The notes: a model not told the origin generated them from the letters alone. Counted from the stretch's first letter, positions 10,201 to 19,141 are shown. The stretch is 64,000 nucleotides of DNA from Candidatus Hydrogenedentota bacterium (GCA_020848835.1 JADLHJ010000060.1:62001-126000); one strand, 5' to 3'. A program made the numbers and translations.

Positions 10201-10489
10201 TTGCGCCGGCCGCGACCGCCTGCGGCCCGTATTAATGACTGCGTCCACGACGATTCTTGGCTCGCTCCCAATCGGTGTTGGCGGCGCGCTCGGTGGCGAA
10301 GTCTCCTTCGATGGCGTAGGCAAAATCCTCATTGGGGGGATGGTCACCGGAACGCTGCTTACGATGATCATTGTGCCGGTTGTATATACTGTCATTGATG
10401 ACATGCGAATCTGGTTCTCCAGCTATTTTGCAAACCTCGGAAAACTGCTCCGCTTTCGCAAGACCGCCGAGAATCGCGGCACGATCTAA
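7265..10489 (+). CDS. RND efflux permease 2
   Basis: A 1074-residue RND transporter of normal length. It starts inside the end of permease 1 (ATG 7265, 23-base overlap). The N terminus has ARPVTVFMLLVTAVCLGVI; TM4 carries the full pair in IGMLIDDSIVVIENI; TM10 has GIIVKNGIVLIDF with the conserved lysine. The complete relay contrasts with the partner, suggesting that proton coupling and substrate handling may be shared unequally in a hetero-oligomer; this is an inference from the MdtBC precedent. Two permeases with one adaptor fits the MdtABC-type arrangement, although both could also form separate homotrimers. Confidence 0.94.
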   Translation: MLSRKRISPPGIALARPVTVFMLLVTAVCLGVISINRLPIEFLPPMDLPFIICQIPYVGATPEQVEKEVAIPAEGEFRTLSSLKRIQSTCDSNGATFHMVFEMGTNMTTATADVRDRMERLKLVLPDEIENIFLRRFNLNSMPVMAFSIYGPGDEEELAYLVRTVLKPRLMRLDGVADITVFGRPEKEVLIEFDQDALRNRGVGLFQVVSALRQSSINVAAGEIADGGTNYYVRTQGEFTTPEEIGRLVVGPNTMRLRDVAHVGYRTREIDTDFSIDGRSGNFMLIRKEAEANAIQTCKNVHAELDKLAADPIFKDTKTFMFFDQSDLILSTLGSLNQSAALGAVLAVIVLFLFLLRMRPTIVVATAIPTSAVFAIIYMYFFGITLNLVTMISFILAIGMLIDDSIVVIENIYRHRQLGLDRKQSALIGTEEVMLPNFASCLTTLAPFVPVFYLDAGILSTYLRQFAVPIVICQFSSLLIGITFIPLAVSRIKPRRETQILRFLHKHGFARFISMDDVIGGQGAPRKRNPFRRLAWWYLVALGWSMRNRMLVLGIIIIVLIVTWFVPYSNMQMQNEPSVDTRQVEIRVRLDQGYDLDRARTLFADIRDLVDKQRTELGIKNVFTRCDQYGGDINVYLYTDDDRAEAALATERPQGMDSTYSTEQVMDILWQRLPKTIPGGELRFRVAEATEQSARSFALQLRGDDAATLRVYADQLEKRMKDTIPDITEVTTDVERRRSEIQLGVRENMADLYGLTPLGIAQTVDFALRGVRLSYLKQGGREIPVWAQYNEEDRKSRANLENVSLIGQSGGQVSLNQLVEFGKAESPQVISRVNGKNVITVTTKFKGRDLGGIMTNLKEILLTFNMAPGYTVEFGDELMNLEENNANFSAMLILAVILIYVVLGATFESFILPLSIMATLPLAAIGSFWYLYITDTPFDVLCMIGFLLLVGIIVKNGIVLIDFIKMERERGVGRYEAILCAGRDRLRPVLMTASTTILGSLPIGVGGALGGEVSFDGVGKILIGGMVTGTLLTMIIVPVVYTVIDDMRIWFSSYFANLGKLLRFRKTAENRGTI

Positions 10490-10620
10490 TCGCTGCAAAA
10501 CTTCTCCTCTGCAGTTTACTTCACTGCACAAATGCGCCTATAATCTGGCGCAGTCTATCTTCCCGGGGTGGGTAGAAATATAGCGAAGTCTGTTTCAGCA
10601 ACTTACGTGAAGTGAGACCG

Positions 10621-12993
10621 ATGCCGCACTCGTCCAACCCTCCCCAGCCTACGACGCTGAAGCCCGAATCGCAGCGACCCGGCGATCACAATTCCGCGCA
10701 TGTTCCTCTTTTCGGGGCGCACCCGCTCCAAAACGAAGCGCAATTTTCGGAGTCCATCCTCGAAAGTATGCCGGGAATCGTGTATTTCTACGACTCCACC
10801 GGCCGATTCTTGCGCTGGAATCGCAACTTCCAAATTGTCTCCGGCTACTCCGCTGAAGAAATCATGCGCATGCATCCGCTTGATTTTTTCTCCGGCTTTG
10901 ACAAGCAACTCGTAGAGAAACGGATCATGGAGGTCTTCTCGCGTGGAGAATCCTTTATTGAAGCAATGTTTATGGCGAAGGACGGCTCAACGAACCCGTA
11001 TTACTTTACCGGGCGCCATGTCACATATGACGGCAAATCCTGCCTGCTTGGCGTCGGCATAGATATTTCAGAACGAACGCGGGCGGAACAGCAACGTATC
11101 GAAAGCGAGCAGAAGTACCGCGAATTGGTCGAACTCGCAAACAGTATCATTCTCCGCTGGAATTCAGACGGCCGCATCACCCTTCTTAACGAGTTTGGCC
11201 AGCGCTTCTTCGGTTACAACGCAGACGAAATCATTGGCAAGCACGTTGTCGGCACTATCGTGCCCGAAACCGAAACCAGCGGGCGCGATCTCGTACAACT
11301 AATGGAACACATATGCGCGGACCCGCGTTCCTTTGAACAGAACATCAACGAAAACATCCGTCGTAATGGTGAACGTGTATGGATCGCTTGGACCAACCGC
11401 ATCGTGTACGACGCGAATGGCAATGTCGCAGAAATTCTAAGTATCGGCACGGACATTACCGAGCGACGGCAAATGGAAGAGACGCTTCGTCTGCAGGATC
11501 GCGCGATTCAGCAAGTGTCGCAGGGCATTGTGATCACCGATCCAAACCTGGCGAGCGATCCAATCGTATACGTCAGCCACGGGTTTGAGAGAATTACCGG
11601 ATACACACAAGAAGAAGCAATAGGCAAAAACTACACGCTATTGTTCGGCGAAAAAACCGACCCGGCCGCAGTTGCCAAGTTACAGGCCGCAATGGCTGCG
11701 GGGCGCGGCTGCGAAGTCGAGTTCCTGAACTATCGAAAAGACGGCGCCGCGATCTGGATCGAATTTTCCGTAAATCCCGTTTTTGATGACGACGGATCGC
11801 TGGCCTATTTTGTCGGCGTTCAGACCGATAGCACTGCCCGAAAACAACTTGAAGACCAACTTCGCCAATCGCAAAAGATGGATGCCATCGGCAAGCTCGC
11901 CGGAGGCGTCGCGCATGACTTCAATAACCTTCTCACTATCATCTCCGGATATAGTAATCTGATACTGGAAACCAGCACATTGTCAGATTCTGATCGAGAT
12001 GCAATCTCGGAAATTAAGACTGCCAGCGAGCGGGCCGCATCGCTAACACGTCAACTCCTCGCATTCAGCCGGCAGACTATCCTTCAACCTGTCGTCCTTG
12101 ATCTGAATGTGGAAATCGCAGAGACGTCGAAAATGCTACAGCGCTTAATCGGCGAAGACGTTGAGTTGCGCCTCACGCTGGATCCCGCGATACCGCATGT
12201 GAAATTCGATCCCGGCCACCTCAACCAAGTGCTTGTAAACCTAGCTGTAAACGCGCGCGACGCAATGCCGAAAGGTGGACTGCTTACCATCCAAACGGCA
12301 CGCGCAAACTTAACCGACGAATACGCTGCTGCCCACATCGACAGTTCAGCGGGTTCACATGTCATGCTCGCCATGTCCGATACCGGTTGCGGAATGACGC
12401 CCGAGGTTCAGGCGAGCATCTTTGAACCATTCTTCACAACAAAAGGTCCCGGCAAAGGGACCGGCCTGGGGCTCTCGACCGTCTTCGGCATTGTTCAACA
12501 AAGCGGCGGATTTCTTCACGTTTATAGCGAAGTTAATTGCGGCACCACGTTTAAAATTTACCTTCCCGCCGTTGCGCAAGAAGCTATTGATCTCGATAGC
12601 GGCGAGACAGCAGTAAATTTAAACGGTACCGAAACCGTCTTGGTCGTCGAAGATGAAGCAGGCGTTCGCGGTTTGGCGTCCCGCGCGCTCATCGCGCGCG
12701 GCTACCGCGTTATGGTCGCGCGCGACGGTTTGGATGCGTTGCGTATTACCAGCACGCTCGTTGGCCCTTTGCACTTGGTCGTAACCGACGTGGTCATGCC
12801 AAATCTGGGCGGCCCTGCAATGGCCGAACAACTCCGCTCCCGCTTCCCGGCGGTCAAGATCCTCTTTACAAGCGGTTACACCGACGACGCGGTAATTCGC
12901 CACGGCTTGCTCAACGCCAATGTGCCATTCCTGCAAAAACCATACTCACCGCTCGCGCTCGCCACACGCGTGCGGTGTCTGCTTGATGAATGA
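10621..12993 (+). CDS. Soluble hybrid sensor histidine kinase (PAS-PAS-PAS-HK-REC)
   Basis: A 790-residue protein with no membrane segment, so a cytoplasmic sensor. Three PAS domains lie at about 40-150, 165-285 and 290-410. The third closely resembles a LOV domain (TGYTQEEAIGKNYTLLF ... NYRKDGAAIWIEFS) but has Tyr where the photoactive Cys of GxNCRFLQ would be. HisKA contains [11 protein letters not shown] with the phosphoacceptor His near 432. The HATPase has NARDAM and GTGLGLSTV. A C-terminal receiver has VVTDVVMP with the phosphorylatable Asp and the conserved Lys in LQKPYS. GTG 10612 is an alternative start; ATG 10621 is preferred because a GTGAG sequence precedes it. No response regulator with an output domain is adjacent. 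Confidence 0.93.
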   Translation: MPHSSNPPQPTTLKPESQRPGDHNSAHVPLFGAHPLQNEAQFSESILESMPGIVYFYDSTGRFLRWNRNFQIVSGYSAEEIMRMHPLDFFSGFDKQLVEKRIMEVFSRGESFIEAMFMAKDGSTNPYYFTGRHVTYDGKSCLLGVGIDISERTRAEQQRIESEQKYRELVELANSIILRWNSDGRITLLNEFGQRFFGYNADEIIGKHVVGTIVPETETSGRDLVQLMEHICADPRSFEQNINENIRRNGERVWIAWTNRIVYDANGNVAEILSIGTDITERRQMEETLRLQDRAIQQVSQGIVITDPNLASDPIVYVSHGFERITGYTQEEAIGKNYTLLFGEKTDPAAVAKLQAAMAAGRGCEVEFLNYRKDGAAIWIEFSVNPVFDDDGSLAYFVGVQTDSTARKQLEDQLRQSQKMDAIGKLAGGVAHDFNNLLTIISGYSNLILETSTLSDSDRDAISEIKTASERAASLTRQLLAFSRQTILQPVVLDLNVEIAETSKMLQRLIGEDVELRLTLDPAIPHVKFDPGHLNQVLVNLAVNARDAMPKGGLLTIQTARANLTDEYAAAHIDSSAGSHVMLAMSDTGCGMTPEVQASIFEPFFTTKGPGKGTGLGLSTVFGIVQQSGGFLHVYSEVNCGTTFKIYLPAVAQEAIDLDSGETAVNLNGTETVLVVEDEAGVRGLASRALIARGYRVMVARDGLDALRITSTLVGPLHLVVTDVVMPNLGGPAMAEQLRSRFPAVKILFTSGYTDDAVIRHGLLNANVPFLQKPYSPLALATRVRCLLDE

Positions 12994-13043
12994 CATCGCT
13001 TAGCTAACAGTAGATGCCAAATTAAAAAGCCTGAACTCCATCC

Positions 13044-13072
13044 TTTTCATTTTGGTTCACCTCTGTTATACT
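13044..13072 (+). promoter_or_regulatory. Promoter candidate for beta-helix gene
   Basis: TTTTCA (13044-13049), a 17-base spacer, then TATACT (13067-13072) lie about 100 bases before the ATG at 13173. The -10 box matches five of six consensus bases and the -35 box four. The region 12994-13172 otherwise shows no gene. Confidence 0.4.
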
Positions 13073-13172
13073 TCTTCAGCTTTCCGGGTCAAAAGGCGCG
13101 GGGGATTTAGCGCCGGCTGGGTTTCTTTTGAGGGGGCGAACGGTTTCCCATTGATGGCCCGGAGTAAGTTTC

Positions 13173-16004
13173 ATGCAGTACCGCCCCGTCACCGCATCAT
13201 ACTTCTTTCTTACCCAAGCATTTCTAATCACGTTTCTTTCGTCCAACGTTCCTGCCGCGGCGGCCACCCTTTATGTCGCCCCGAACGGCAATGACACCTG
13301 GTCCGGTACGCTGGATTCCCCAAACGCAGGAAACACTGACGGGCCCTTGGCGACACTCGAAGGCGCGCGCGATGCGCTCCGCGTGCTGCGTGGATTGGGG
13401 CAACTGACTGCTCCATCAGAAGTGCGCGTGCGCGATGGCAAGTACTACATAACGCAACCCATCGATTTTGCGCCACAAGACAGCGGTACCCCCAGCGCGC
13501 CAATCGCCTTCACCGCGTATCCGAACGAAAAGCCGGTCATCATCGGCGGCGTGCCCATAACTGGTTGGTCACAGGCCGGCGCCGTGTGGACCGCTCAAGC
13601 GCCGGCAGCGTGGGGGGGAAACTATAACTTTCTATCGCTATGGGTGGACGGGAAGCGCGCAACACCCGCGCGAACGCCCAACGCGACCAACGAAGCAGGC
13701 GACTATCCAACGGACAACGATTTCTTTTTTGCAGCAGGTCAAGTGCTCGAAGACGATGGCTTTGGCAATTTCACCGTGCCAAGTACGACGCGCTACGAAT
13801 ATCGCAACGGCGACCTGCAGAATTGGGCGTCCCTCAATGACGCGCACGTCGTCGTGTTTCACGCTTGGGCGACCTCATTGTTGCGCGTGAACAACCTCGA
13901 CCAGCCCAACCGTATTGTCGAATTTACCGGGCCGGCAGGCTGGCATTTCGGCCGCTGGCGTTCCGATCAATGGTATTACGTCGAACACCTGCGCGAGGCA
14001 CTCGACCAACCTGGCGAATGGCACGTCAATCGCTCTACCGGCCTCGTCACGTATATGCCGCGCGTGGGCGAGGATATGATCACCGCGGAGGTCATAGCGC
14101 CAGTTACGGATCGCCTGCTTCGCCTCCAGGGTAATCCAACTGCGGGACAGTACGTCTCATGGCTCACCTTTCGCGGGCTGTCCTTCCAATACACGCACCT
14201 GACATTGCCCACCTCGGGAATAACGGACGGGCAAGCCTCATCAAGCACAAACGCGTCAATTGAAGCCGTCGGCGCGCGCAACGTCACCTTCGACCGCTGC
14301 GAGATCATGCACACTGGCAATCATGCTTTCTGGTTGCGGCGCGGTAGTCAGGACAACACGCTTTCCCACAGCGAGCTTTATGATCTCGGCGCGGGAGGCG
14401 TGCGCGTGGGGGAGACGACGACGGCGGTATTGCCGAACGATGAAATAATGCGGAACACGATCGATAACAATTACATTCATGACGGTGGGCGCGTACTTCG
14501 TTCCGCCGTGGGAGTTTGGATTGGCCGCGCCTCGCACAACACCGTTTCCCACAACGAGATTTCCGACTTTCGGTTTACTGGCGTCTCCGTGGGTTGGCAG
14601 TGGAACTATCTCGCGTCGTCTGCACACGACAATGTAATCGAGTACAACCACATCCATGAGTGCGGCAAAGAGCAGCTCAATGACGTCGGTGGCGTATATA
14701 CCCTCGGCGTATCGCCAGGGACCGTCGTGCGCAACAACCGCATTCACAATATCTTCAGCAATCCTAAACTCTACGGCGGTTGGGGACTTTACACCGACGA
14801 AGGAAGCTCGAACATCGCCTTCGAGAACAACATCGTGTACAACACAGAGACTGGTGGCTTTCATCAGCACTACGGCCAGGACAATTTAGTTCGCAACAAC
14901 ATCTTCGCATTCTCGCGCAACGCGCAGATCATGCGGACCCTCAACGAACCAGGGAACTCGTTCAACTTCGAGCGCAACATTGTCTATTTCAACAGCGGCG
15001 CGCTACTCGGTGATGAATGGGGCGACGACCATTTTTTCTTTGACTACAACACCTATTGGGATGATTCGATGCGTCCCCTCGATTTCGCTGGGCGCGACTG
15101 GACGCAATGGCGCGCGGCAGGCCACGATGCGCATTCAATCGTTGCAAACCCGATGCTTACCGATCCCGACGAGGCGGACTTCGATGTAGGCGCAGGCTCG
15201 CCTGCATTCGCGATGGGTTTTACTGTAATTGATGATTCCAACATCGGCCTCTACGGAGAGCAGGAATGGGTCGAGAAACCACTGGGCATTACTCGTCCCG
15301 AATTCGAGCCACCAGACTTGTCCAAAATAGTAGAGGATTTTGAGACAACTGCATTGGGCGGAGTCGCAATAAACGCAGGCACGCATGGAGAATCGACAAC
15401 GGCGACCGTTCGGGTAACCGACGAAGAAGCCCACAACAGCGCGCGCAGTCTAAAATTCATTGACGAACCGGGACTGCCGCAGACTTTCTATCCTTACGTA
15501 GACTATCGTCCCATCACGACAGAAGGTATTGCGCGCGGTACAGTCGCATTGCGCTTCTCACCCGGGGCACTGCTCTATCACGAATGGCGCGATGACCATA
15601 TTCCCTACCGCCTGGGCCCAAATCTCTGGATCGATGCTGCCGGCAATTTAAAAGTCAACGGCGTCAGCATTATGACTGTCCCGTCCGAGACTTGGATCGT
15701 CTTTGAAATTACGTGCGGCCTTGGCTACGACGCCGATGGAACATTCGATCTCGACGTGACAGTCGAAGGACAGCCAACGGTACACTTCGAAGATCTGGCC
15801 GTCGGTAATCCCGCATTTAACCGCGTGAACTGGTTTGGTTTTGTATCAGACGCGACGTGGTCTCAAACCTTCTACGTGGATGACATACACCTCGAAGCTA
15901 CTCCAACCGGTTCGGGCCCGAGTATGCCAATTGGTCTTGTACCGATGGTAGTGTGTGTAGCGGGCATCGCCATATTTGCGTCGCGCAAGCTCATTCGACG
16001 TTGA
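13173..16004 (+). CDS. Secreted right-handed beta-helix protein with C-terminal anchor
   Basis: A 943-residue protein with a signal peptide (about 1-31, ending PAAAA before TLYVAPNGND). The opening LYVAPNGNDTWSGT is typical of secreted parallel beta-helix proteins. The centre (about 370-640) holds many coil repeats such as NTIDNNYIHDGG, HNTVSHNEIS and NVIEYNHIHECG, the hallmark of polysaccharide lyase/epimerase-like helices. A separate beta-sandwich-like domain covers about 720-915. The C terminus is Gly-Ser-rich, then one hydrophobic helix (IGLVPMVVCVAGIAIFA), then basic SRKLIRR: a tripartite surface-sorting or membrane-anchor tail. The substrate is unknown, probably a polysaccharide. A second helix-type gene follows. 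Confidence 0.85.
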   Translation: MQYRPVTASYFFLTQAFLITFLSSNVPAAAATLYVAPNGNDTWSGTLDSPNAGNTDGPLATLEGARDALRVLRGLGQLTAPSEVRVRDGKYYITQPIDFAPQDSGTPSAPIAFTAYPNEKPVIIGGVPITGWSQAGAVWTAQAPAAWGGNYNFLSLWVDGKRATPARTPNATNEAGDYPTDNDFFFAAGQVLEDDGFGNFTVPSTTRYEYRNGDLQNWASLNDAHVVVFHAWATSLLRVNNLDQPNRIVEFTGPAGWHFGRWRSDQWYYVEHLREALDQPGEWHVNRSTGLVTYMPRVGEDMITAEVIAPVTDRLLRLQGNPTAGQYVSWLTFRGLSFQYTHLTLPTSGITDGQASSSTNASIEAVGARNVTFDRCEIMHTGNHAFWLRRGSQDNTLSHSELYDLGAGGVRVGETTTAVLPNDEIMRNTIDNNYIHDGGRVLRSAVGVWIGRASHNTVSHNEISDFRFTGVSVGWQWNYLASSAHDNVIEYNHIHECGKEQLNDVGGVYTLGVSPGTVVRNNRIHNIFSNPKLYGGWGLYTDEGSSNIAFENNIVYNTETGGFHQHYGQDNLVRNNIFAFSRNAQIMRTLNEPGNSFNFERNIVYFNSGALLGDEWGDDHFFFDYNTYWDDSMRPLDFAGRDWTQWRAAGHDAHSIVANPMLTDPDEADFDVGAGSPAFAMGFTVIDDSNIGLYGEQEWVEKPLGITRPEFEPPDLSKIVEDFETTALGGVAINAGTHGESTTATVRVTDEEAHNSARSLKFIDEPGLPQTFYPYVDYRPITTEGIARGTVALRFSPGALLYHEWRDDHIPYRLGPNLWIDAAGNLKVNGVSIMTVPSETWIVFEITCGLGYDADGTFDLDVTVEGQPTVHFEDLAVGNPAFNRVNWFGFVSDATWSQTFYVDDIHLEATPTGSGPSMPIGLVPMVVCVAGIAIFASRKLIRR

Positions 16005-16065
16005 TTGATTCGACTGGAGTACATGGACCGTTCTACTAATCCTGCAAGTAGCATGGTGTTGCGCC

Positions 16066-16084
16066 GTGACAATTTGCTTGTCAC
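16066..16084. promoter_or_regulatory. Small inverted repeat before pectate-lyase-like gene
   Basis: GTGACA and TGTCAC form a perfect 6-base inverted repeat with a 7-base centre, 33 bases before the ATG at 16117. It may be an operator or an mRNA hairpin. Short enough to be chance. Confidence 0.25.
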
Positions 16085-16116
16085 AATTCGCGTTAAATTT
16101 CCTTGAGGGATTTACC

Positions 16117-17622
16117 ATGAAAAAGATCGTCGCCGTACTCCTGTATTTTATCGCGCTAAATTGCGCGCAGGCTCAAGTCCACTCCGAACTATGGGGAAAA
16201 GACGGGGAACCCTGGACTCCAGAAAGCAGATTGCCGGATTTCTCTTTCGCCGGGTTCCATCGTGGAGAAGCGCCATTGCCAAGTCCGCAGGTTACGCACA
16301 ACGTGCGCGATTATGGCGCAGTGGGTGATGGGAAAACGGATGACAGCGATTCGTTCCTCAAGGCGCTCGCGGACATGCGCGAAGGCGTACTATCGGTGCC
16401 GGAGGGGCGCTACGTCATTACAAAGATTCTGGTCGTCGATAAGTCCCGACTGGTGATTCGAGGCGAAGATCCTTCGAAAACAACGCTCTATTTCCCGAAG
16501 CCATTAAACGACATAAAGCCAAACCAGGGCGAGACAACCAGCGGAAGGCCAACGTCGAACTACTCTTGGTCTGGTGGATTCATCTGGTTGCAGGGCGATA
16601 TTAATCGCAAAAAAGTTGCTGCGGTTACCGCGCCGGCGAAGCGCGGCGCTACAGCCATCACTATTGATGACACCTCGAAGGTTTCCGTAGGCCAAGAACT
16701 GGAATTGCGCTTGGATGACGAAGAAACCAACAGCCTCGCGAACCACCTCTATTCGAACGATCCCCGCATCAGTATGGAAAAAATACTCGGCCGCACGCGC
16801 GTAACAATGCTATCCAGGGTTACAAAGATCGATGGACAAACAATTACACTCGATCGCCCGTTGCGCTGGGACATTGAGTTGCGGTGGAAGCCTATTGTAA
16901 GCAGTGTCGCCCCGACAGTCACAGAGTCCGGTATTGAGAATCTGCGATTTGAGTTTCCAAACACCCCATATGAAGGTCATTTCACGGAACTTGGCAACAA
17001 TGCATTTGCGTTGTCAAACACCGTGCATTGTTGGGTGCGAAACATTCACGTACACAACGCGGATAGCGGCGGTTTTGTATCCGGGATGTTCAATACCATT
17101 GATGGGATGCGGTGTAGCTCTGAGCGCAAAGTCGACAAGACGCGCAAGTCCACGGGGCATCATGGCGTGACCTTGGGCGGCGCGGACAACCTAATGACCA
17201 ACTTCGACTTTCAGACCGAATTCATTCACGACTTGACCGTCAGCAATTCCGCTGGCAACGTCTTTTCTGAAGGGCGTGGCGTGGATCTGTCGCTGGATCA
17301 TCACCGCCGCGCGCCGCACGAAAACCTGTTCGCGAATATCGATGTGGGCAAAGGCACGCGCATATGGATGTGCGGCGGCGGCGCCGACCTCGGCGCACAC
17401 TGCGGAGCGCGCGGCACCTTTTGGAACATTCGCGCTGCCAATCCGATTGAACCACCTGACAAGAACTTCGGGCCTTGGTCCATGAACTTCGTAGGACTCA
17501 AGATGGACATAGCGCCCGAAACCAACGCGGAAGGCCGCTGGTTCGAGCATACAGACGTCGGCGCCGTGCAACCTGCAAATCTGCATCAAGCGCAATTGGC
17601 TAGGCGACTAGGCGCGAAGTAA
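16117..17622 (+). CDS. Secreted pectate-lyase-like (beta-helix) protein
   Basis: A 501-residue exported protein. The signal peptide MKKIVAVLLYFIALNCAQA ends before QVHSEL. The segment NVRDYGAVGDGKTDDSDSF (about 60-78) is the N-terminal signature of the pectate lyase 3 / polygalacturonase-like beta-helix superfamily. Later parts contain helix-like turns such as GIENLRFEFPN, NIHVHNADSGGF and HHGVTLGGADN. ATG 16117 is chosen over an upstream in-frame ATG at 16066 because GAGGGA lies six bases before it and the signal peptide starts there. It probably cleaves or modifies a polysaccharide together with the preceding gene; no substrate can be assigned. Confidence 0.85.
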   Translation: MKKIVAVLLYFIALNCAQAQVHSELWGKDGEPWTPESRLPDFSFAGFHRGEAPLPSPQVTHNVRDYGAVGDGKTDDSDSFLKALADMREGVLSVPEGRYVITKILVVDKSRLVIRGEDPSKTTLYFPKPLNDIKPNQGETTSGRPTSNYSWSGGFIWLQGDINRKKVAAVTAPAKRGATAITIDDTSKVSVGQELELRLDDEETNSLANHLYSNDPRISMEKILGRTRVTMLSRVTKIDGQTITLDRPLRWDIELRWKPIVSSVAPTVTESGIENLRFEFPNTPYEGHFTELGNNAFALSNTVHCWVRNIHVHNADSGGFVSGMFNTIDGMRCSSERKVDKTRKSTGHHGVTLGGADNLMTNFDFQTEFIHDLTVSNSAGNVFSEGRGVDLSLDHHRRAPHENLFANIDVGKGTRIWMCGGGADLGAHCGARGTFWNIRAANPIEPPDKNFGPWSMNFVGLKMDIAPETNAEGRWFEHTDVGAVQPANLHQAQLARRLGAK

Positions 17623-17639
17623 AGGTGCGCAGGCTCCGG

Positions 17640-18872
17640 TTACGGAAACCATAGAACCGGAAGCGGCAACCCTGTATTTCCGTTGGCGTCGGTCTTTATC
17701 GTGTACATGGACCAATCATCGGTGCTCCCGTTGTATTGGGATCCGACCACGCAGTATCCGCCCGTGGCGGACTCAACAACACCGGCGCCTTCCGAACGCA
17801 ATGACCCTGTACCGCCAAAACGGCGTGACCATTCTTGCACGCCATCCTCGTCACATCTTAGCAACAGCACAGCATTGCCTTGATCGCCAGCGAAGACGTA
17901 ACCGCCGTCGCTGGTCTGCTTGACGCCGCGTAGCCAGCACCGTTCGGCCGGACTTTCGTACTCGAGTGACCAGGCCAGATTGCCGTCCGCGTCGGTTTTA
18001 ACCGCGAAACCGTTGTCTTCCTCCAACGGATCCGCCAGCCAGCCCGCCGATGCTCCAGCGATGATGTACCCCCCGTCGGCCGTTCGTACCAAATCCATTC
18101 CGGCGCTAAACTCCCCATATTCTTTCATCCACTTCGGGTTTCCGCTTGCATCTGTGCGAACCAGACAGAAACGCTCGGTGTATCCAAGGAGCAGATCGCT
18201 GTCTATCTTTTCGTCTCCCAGAATCGCAATGCGTTCACCGCAAACAGCGTACCCGTTGGGAGTTTCCACAACGCTTGTCGCCATTTCGTATCCACCATAA
18301 TCGATTTGCGTTGACCACTCTTCAGCACCAAACTCATCGGTCTTCACAAGGTAGATGTCGTAGGTTTCGTCTTGGCTGTTTTCGGTGCTGCCCGCCAGTA
18401 CATACCCACCGTCGCTGCATTTGGCAAGGCCCATCGCCAAGTCATCGCCCTCGCCGCCATACGTATGATCCCACTCGAAAGCCCCTGTGGCGCTCACTTT
18501 CACGAGGCACGCATTTACATCACCCGCGCCAGGGCTCGTTGTACCGGCCATTACATAGCCGCCGTCATCGGCTTGGACCACACGGTAACCATGCTCGAAG
18601 TCGAACCCGCCGTACGTGTAATACCATGAGATATAGCCATTGGCATTTGTCTTGACGAGATACAAGTCGCCATTGAATGTACCGTACGAGTGTGTCGTTC
18701 CAGCGAATACATATCCGCCATCAGTTGTCTGCTGCACGCTGTACCCATAGTCGCTTCCATCACCGCCGTGCAGGCGCACCCAACCCGTAGAAGACGGCGG
18801 ACATCCGGTTAACGCAAGAACGAAAAGCATCAGAACGATGGGCAATAGCGCAGCGGAAATAGAAGTTTTCAT
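17640..18872 (-). CDS. Lipoprotein of DGGYVxAG repeats (propeller-like)
   Basis: A 410-residue lipoprotein; the signal peptide ends in LALTGC followed by PPSS. The mature part is about seven imperfect repeats of about 50 residues, each built around T-DGGYV-AG (QQTTDGGYVFAGTT, QADDGGYVMAGTT, KCSDGGYVLAGST, RTADGGYIIAGAS, QTSDGGYVFAGDQ and others) and a strand such as YLVKTDANG. This pattern is found in secreted proteins predicted to fold as beta-propellers; a biochemical role is not known. A Shine-Dalgarno run of eight G precedes the ATG, and a promoter candidate is placed at 18919-18952. It ends 17 bases from the convergent lyase gene. Confidence 0.8.
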   Translation of the reverse strand: MKTSISAALLPIVLMLFVLALTGCPPSSTGWVRLHGGDGSDYGYSVQQTTDGGYVFAGTTHSYGTFNGDLYLVKTNANGYISWYYTYGGFDFEHGYRVVQADDGGYVMAGTTSPGAGDVNACLVKVSATGAFEWDHTYGGEGDDLAMGLAKCSDGGYVLAGSTENSQDETYDIYLVKTDEFGAEEWSTQIDYGGYEMATSVVETPNGYAVCGERIAILGDEKIDSDLLLGYTERFCLVRTDASGNPKWMKEYGEFSAGMDLVRTADGGYIIAGASAGWLADPLEEDNGFAVKTDADGNLAWSLEYESPAERCWLRGVKQTSDGGYVFAGDQGNAVLLLRCDEDGVQEWSRRFGGTGSLRSEGAGVVESATGGYCVVGSQYNGSTDDWSMYTIKTDANGNTGLPLPVLWFP

Positions 18873-18918
18873 ATCCCCCCCCTAACCGGCGAGATTGATC
18901 AATTTGCCCCCTATAATT

Positions 18919-18952
18919 GGTATAAACCCGTTGCAAGCGTTTGTAAACGGGT
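18919..18952 (-). promoter_or_regulatory. Promoter with overlapping inverted repeat for DGGYV lipoprotein
   Basis: On the minus strand, TTTACA (18947-18942), a 17-base spacer and TATACC (18924-18919) form a plausible promoter ending about 45 bases before the ATG. An inverted repeat, ACCCGTT (18926-18932) and AACGGGT (18946-18952), overlaps the -35 box and spacer and could be an operator. On the plus strand a perfect TATAAT is present at 18912-18917, but without a good -35 box. Confidence 0.4.
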
Positions 18953-19141
18953 ACTTCACATCTTACTTACGTTTTACGGAAAGATGGATCGCAGCCACAT
19001 GTAGGACGTGTGTGGGCAATATCCGACGCTTTCTCTGGTGCTTTGCCGATTAGTGCTACGCCAGTTTTCTGCCAGAGTGAATGCCTGCGGTGTTTCGCAG
19101 AGAAAAGTCTGCCCCCAAACCAACCCCCAAGGAGTCCTGCC

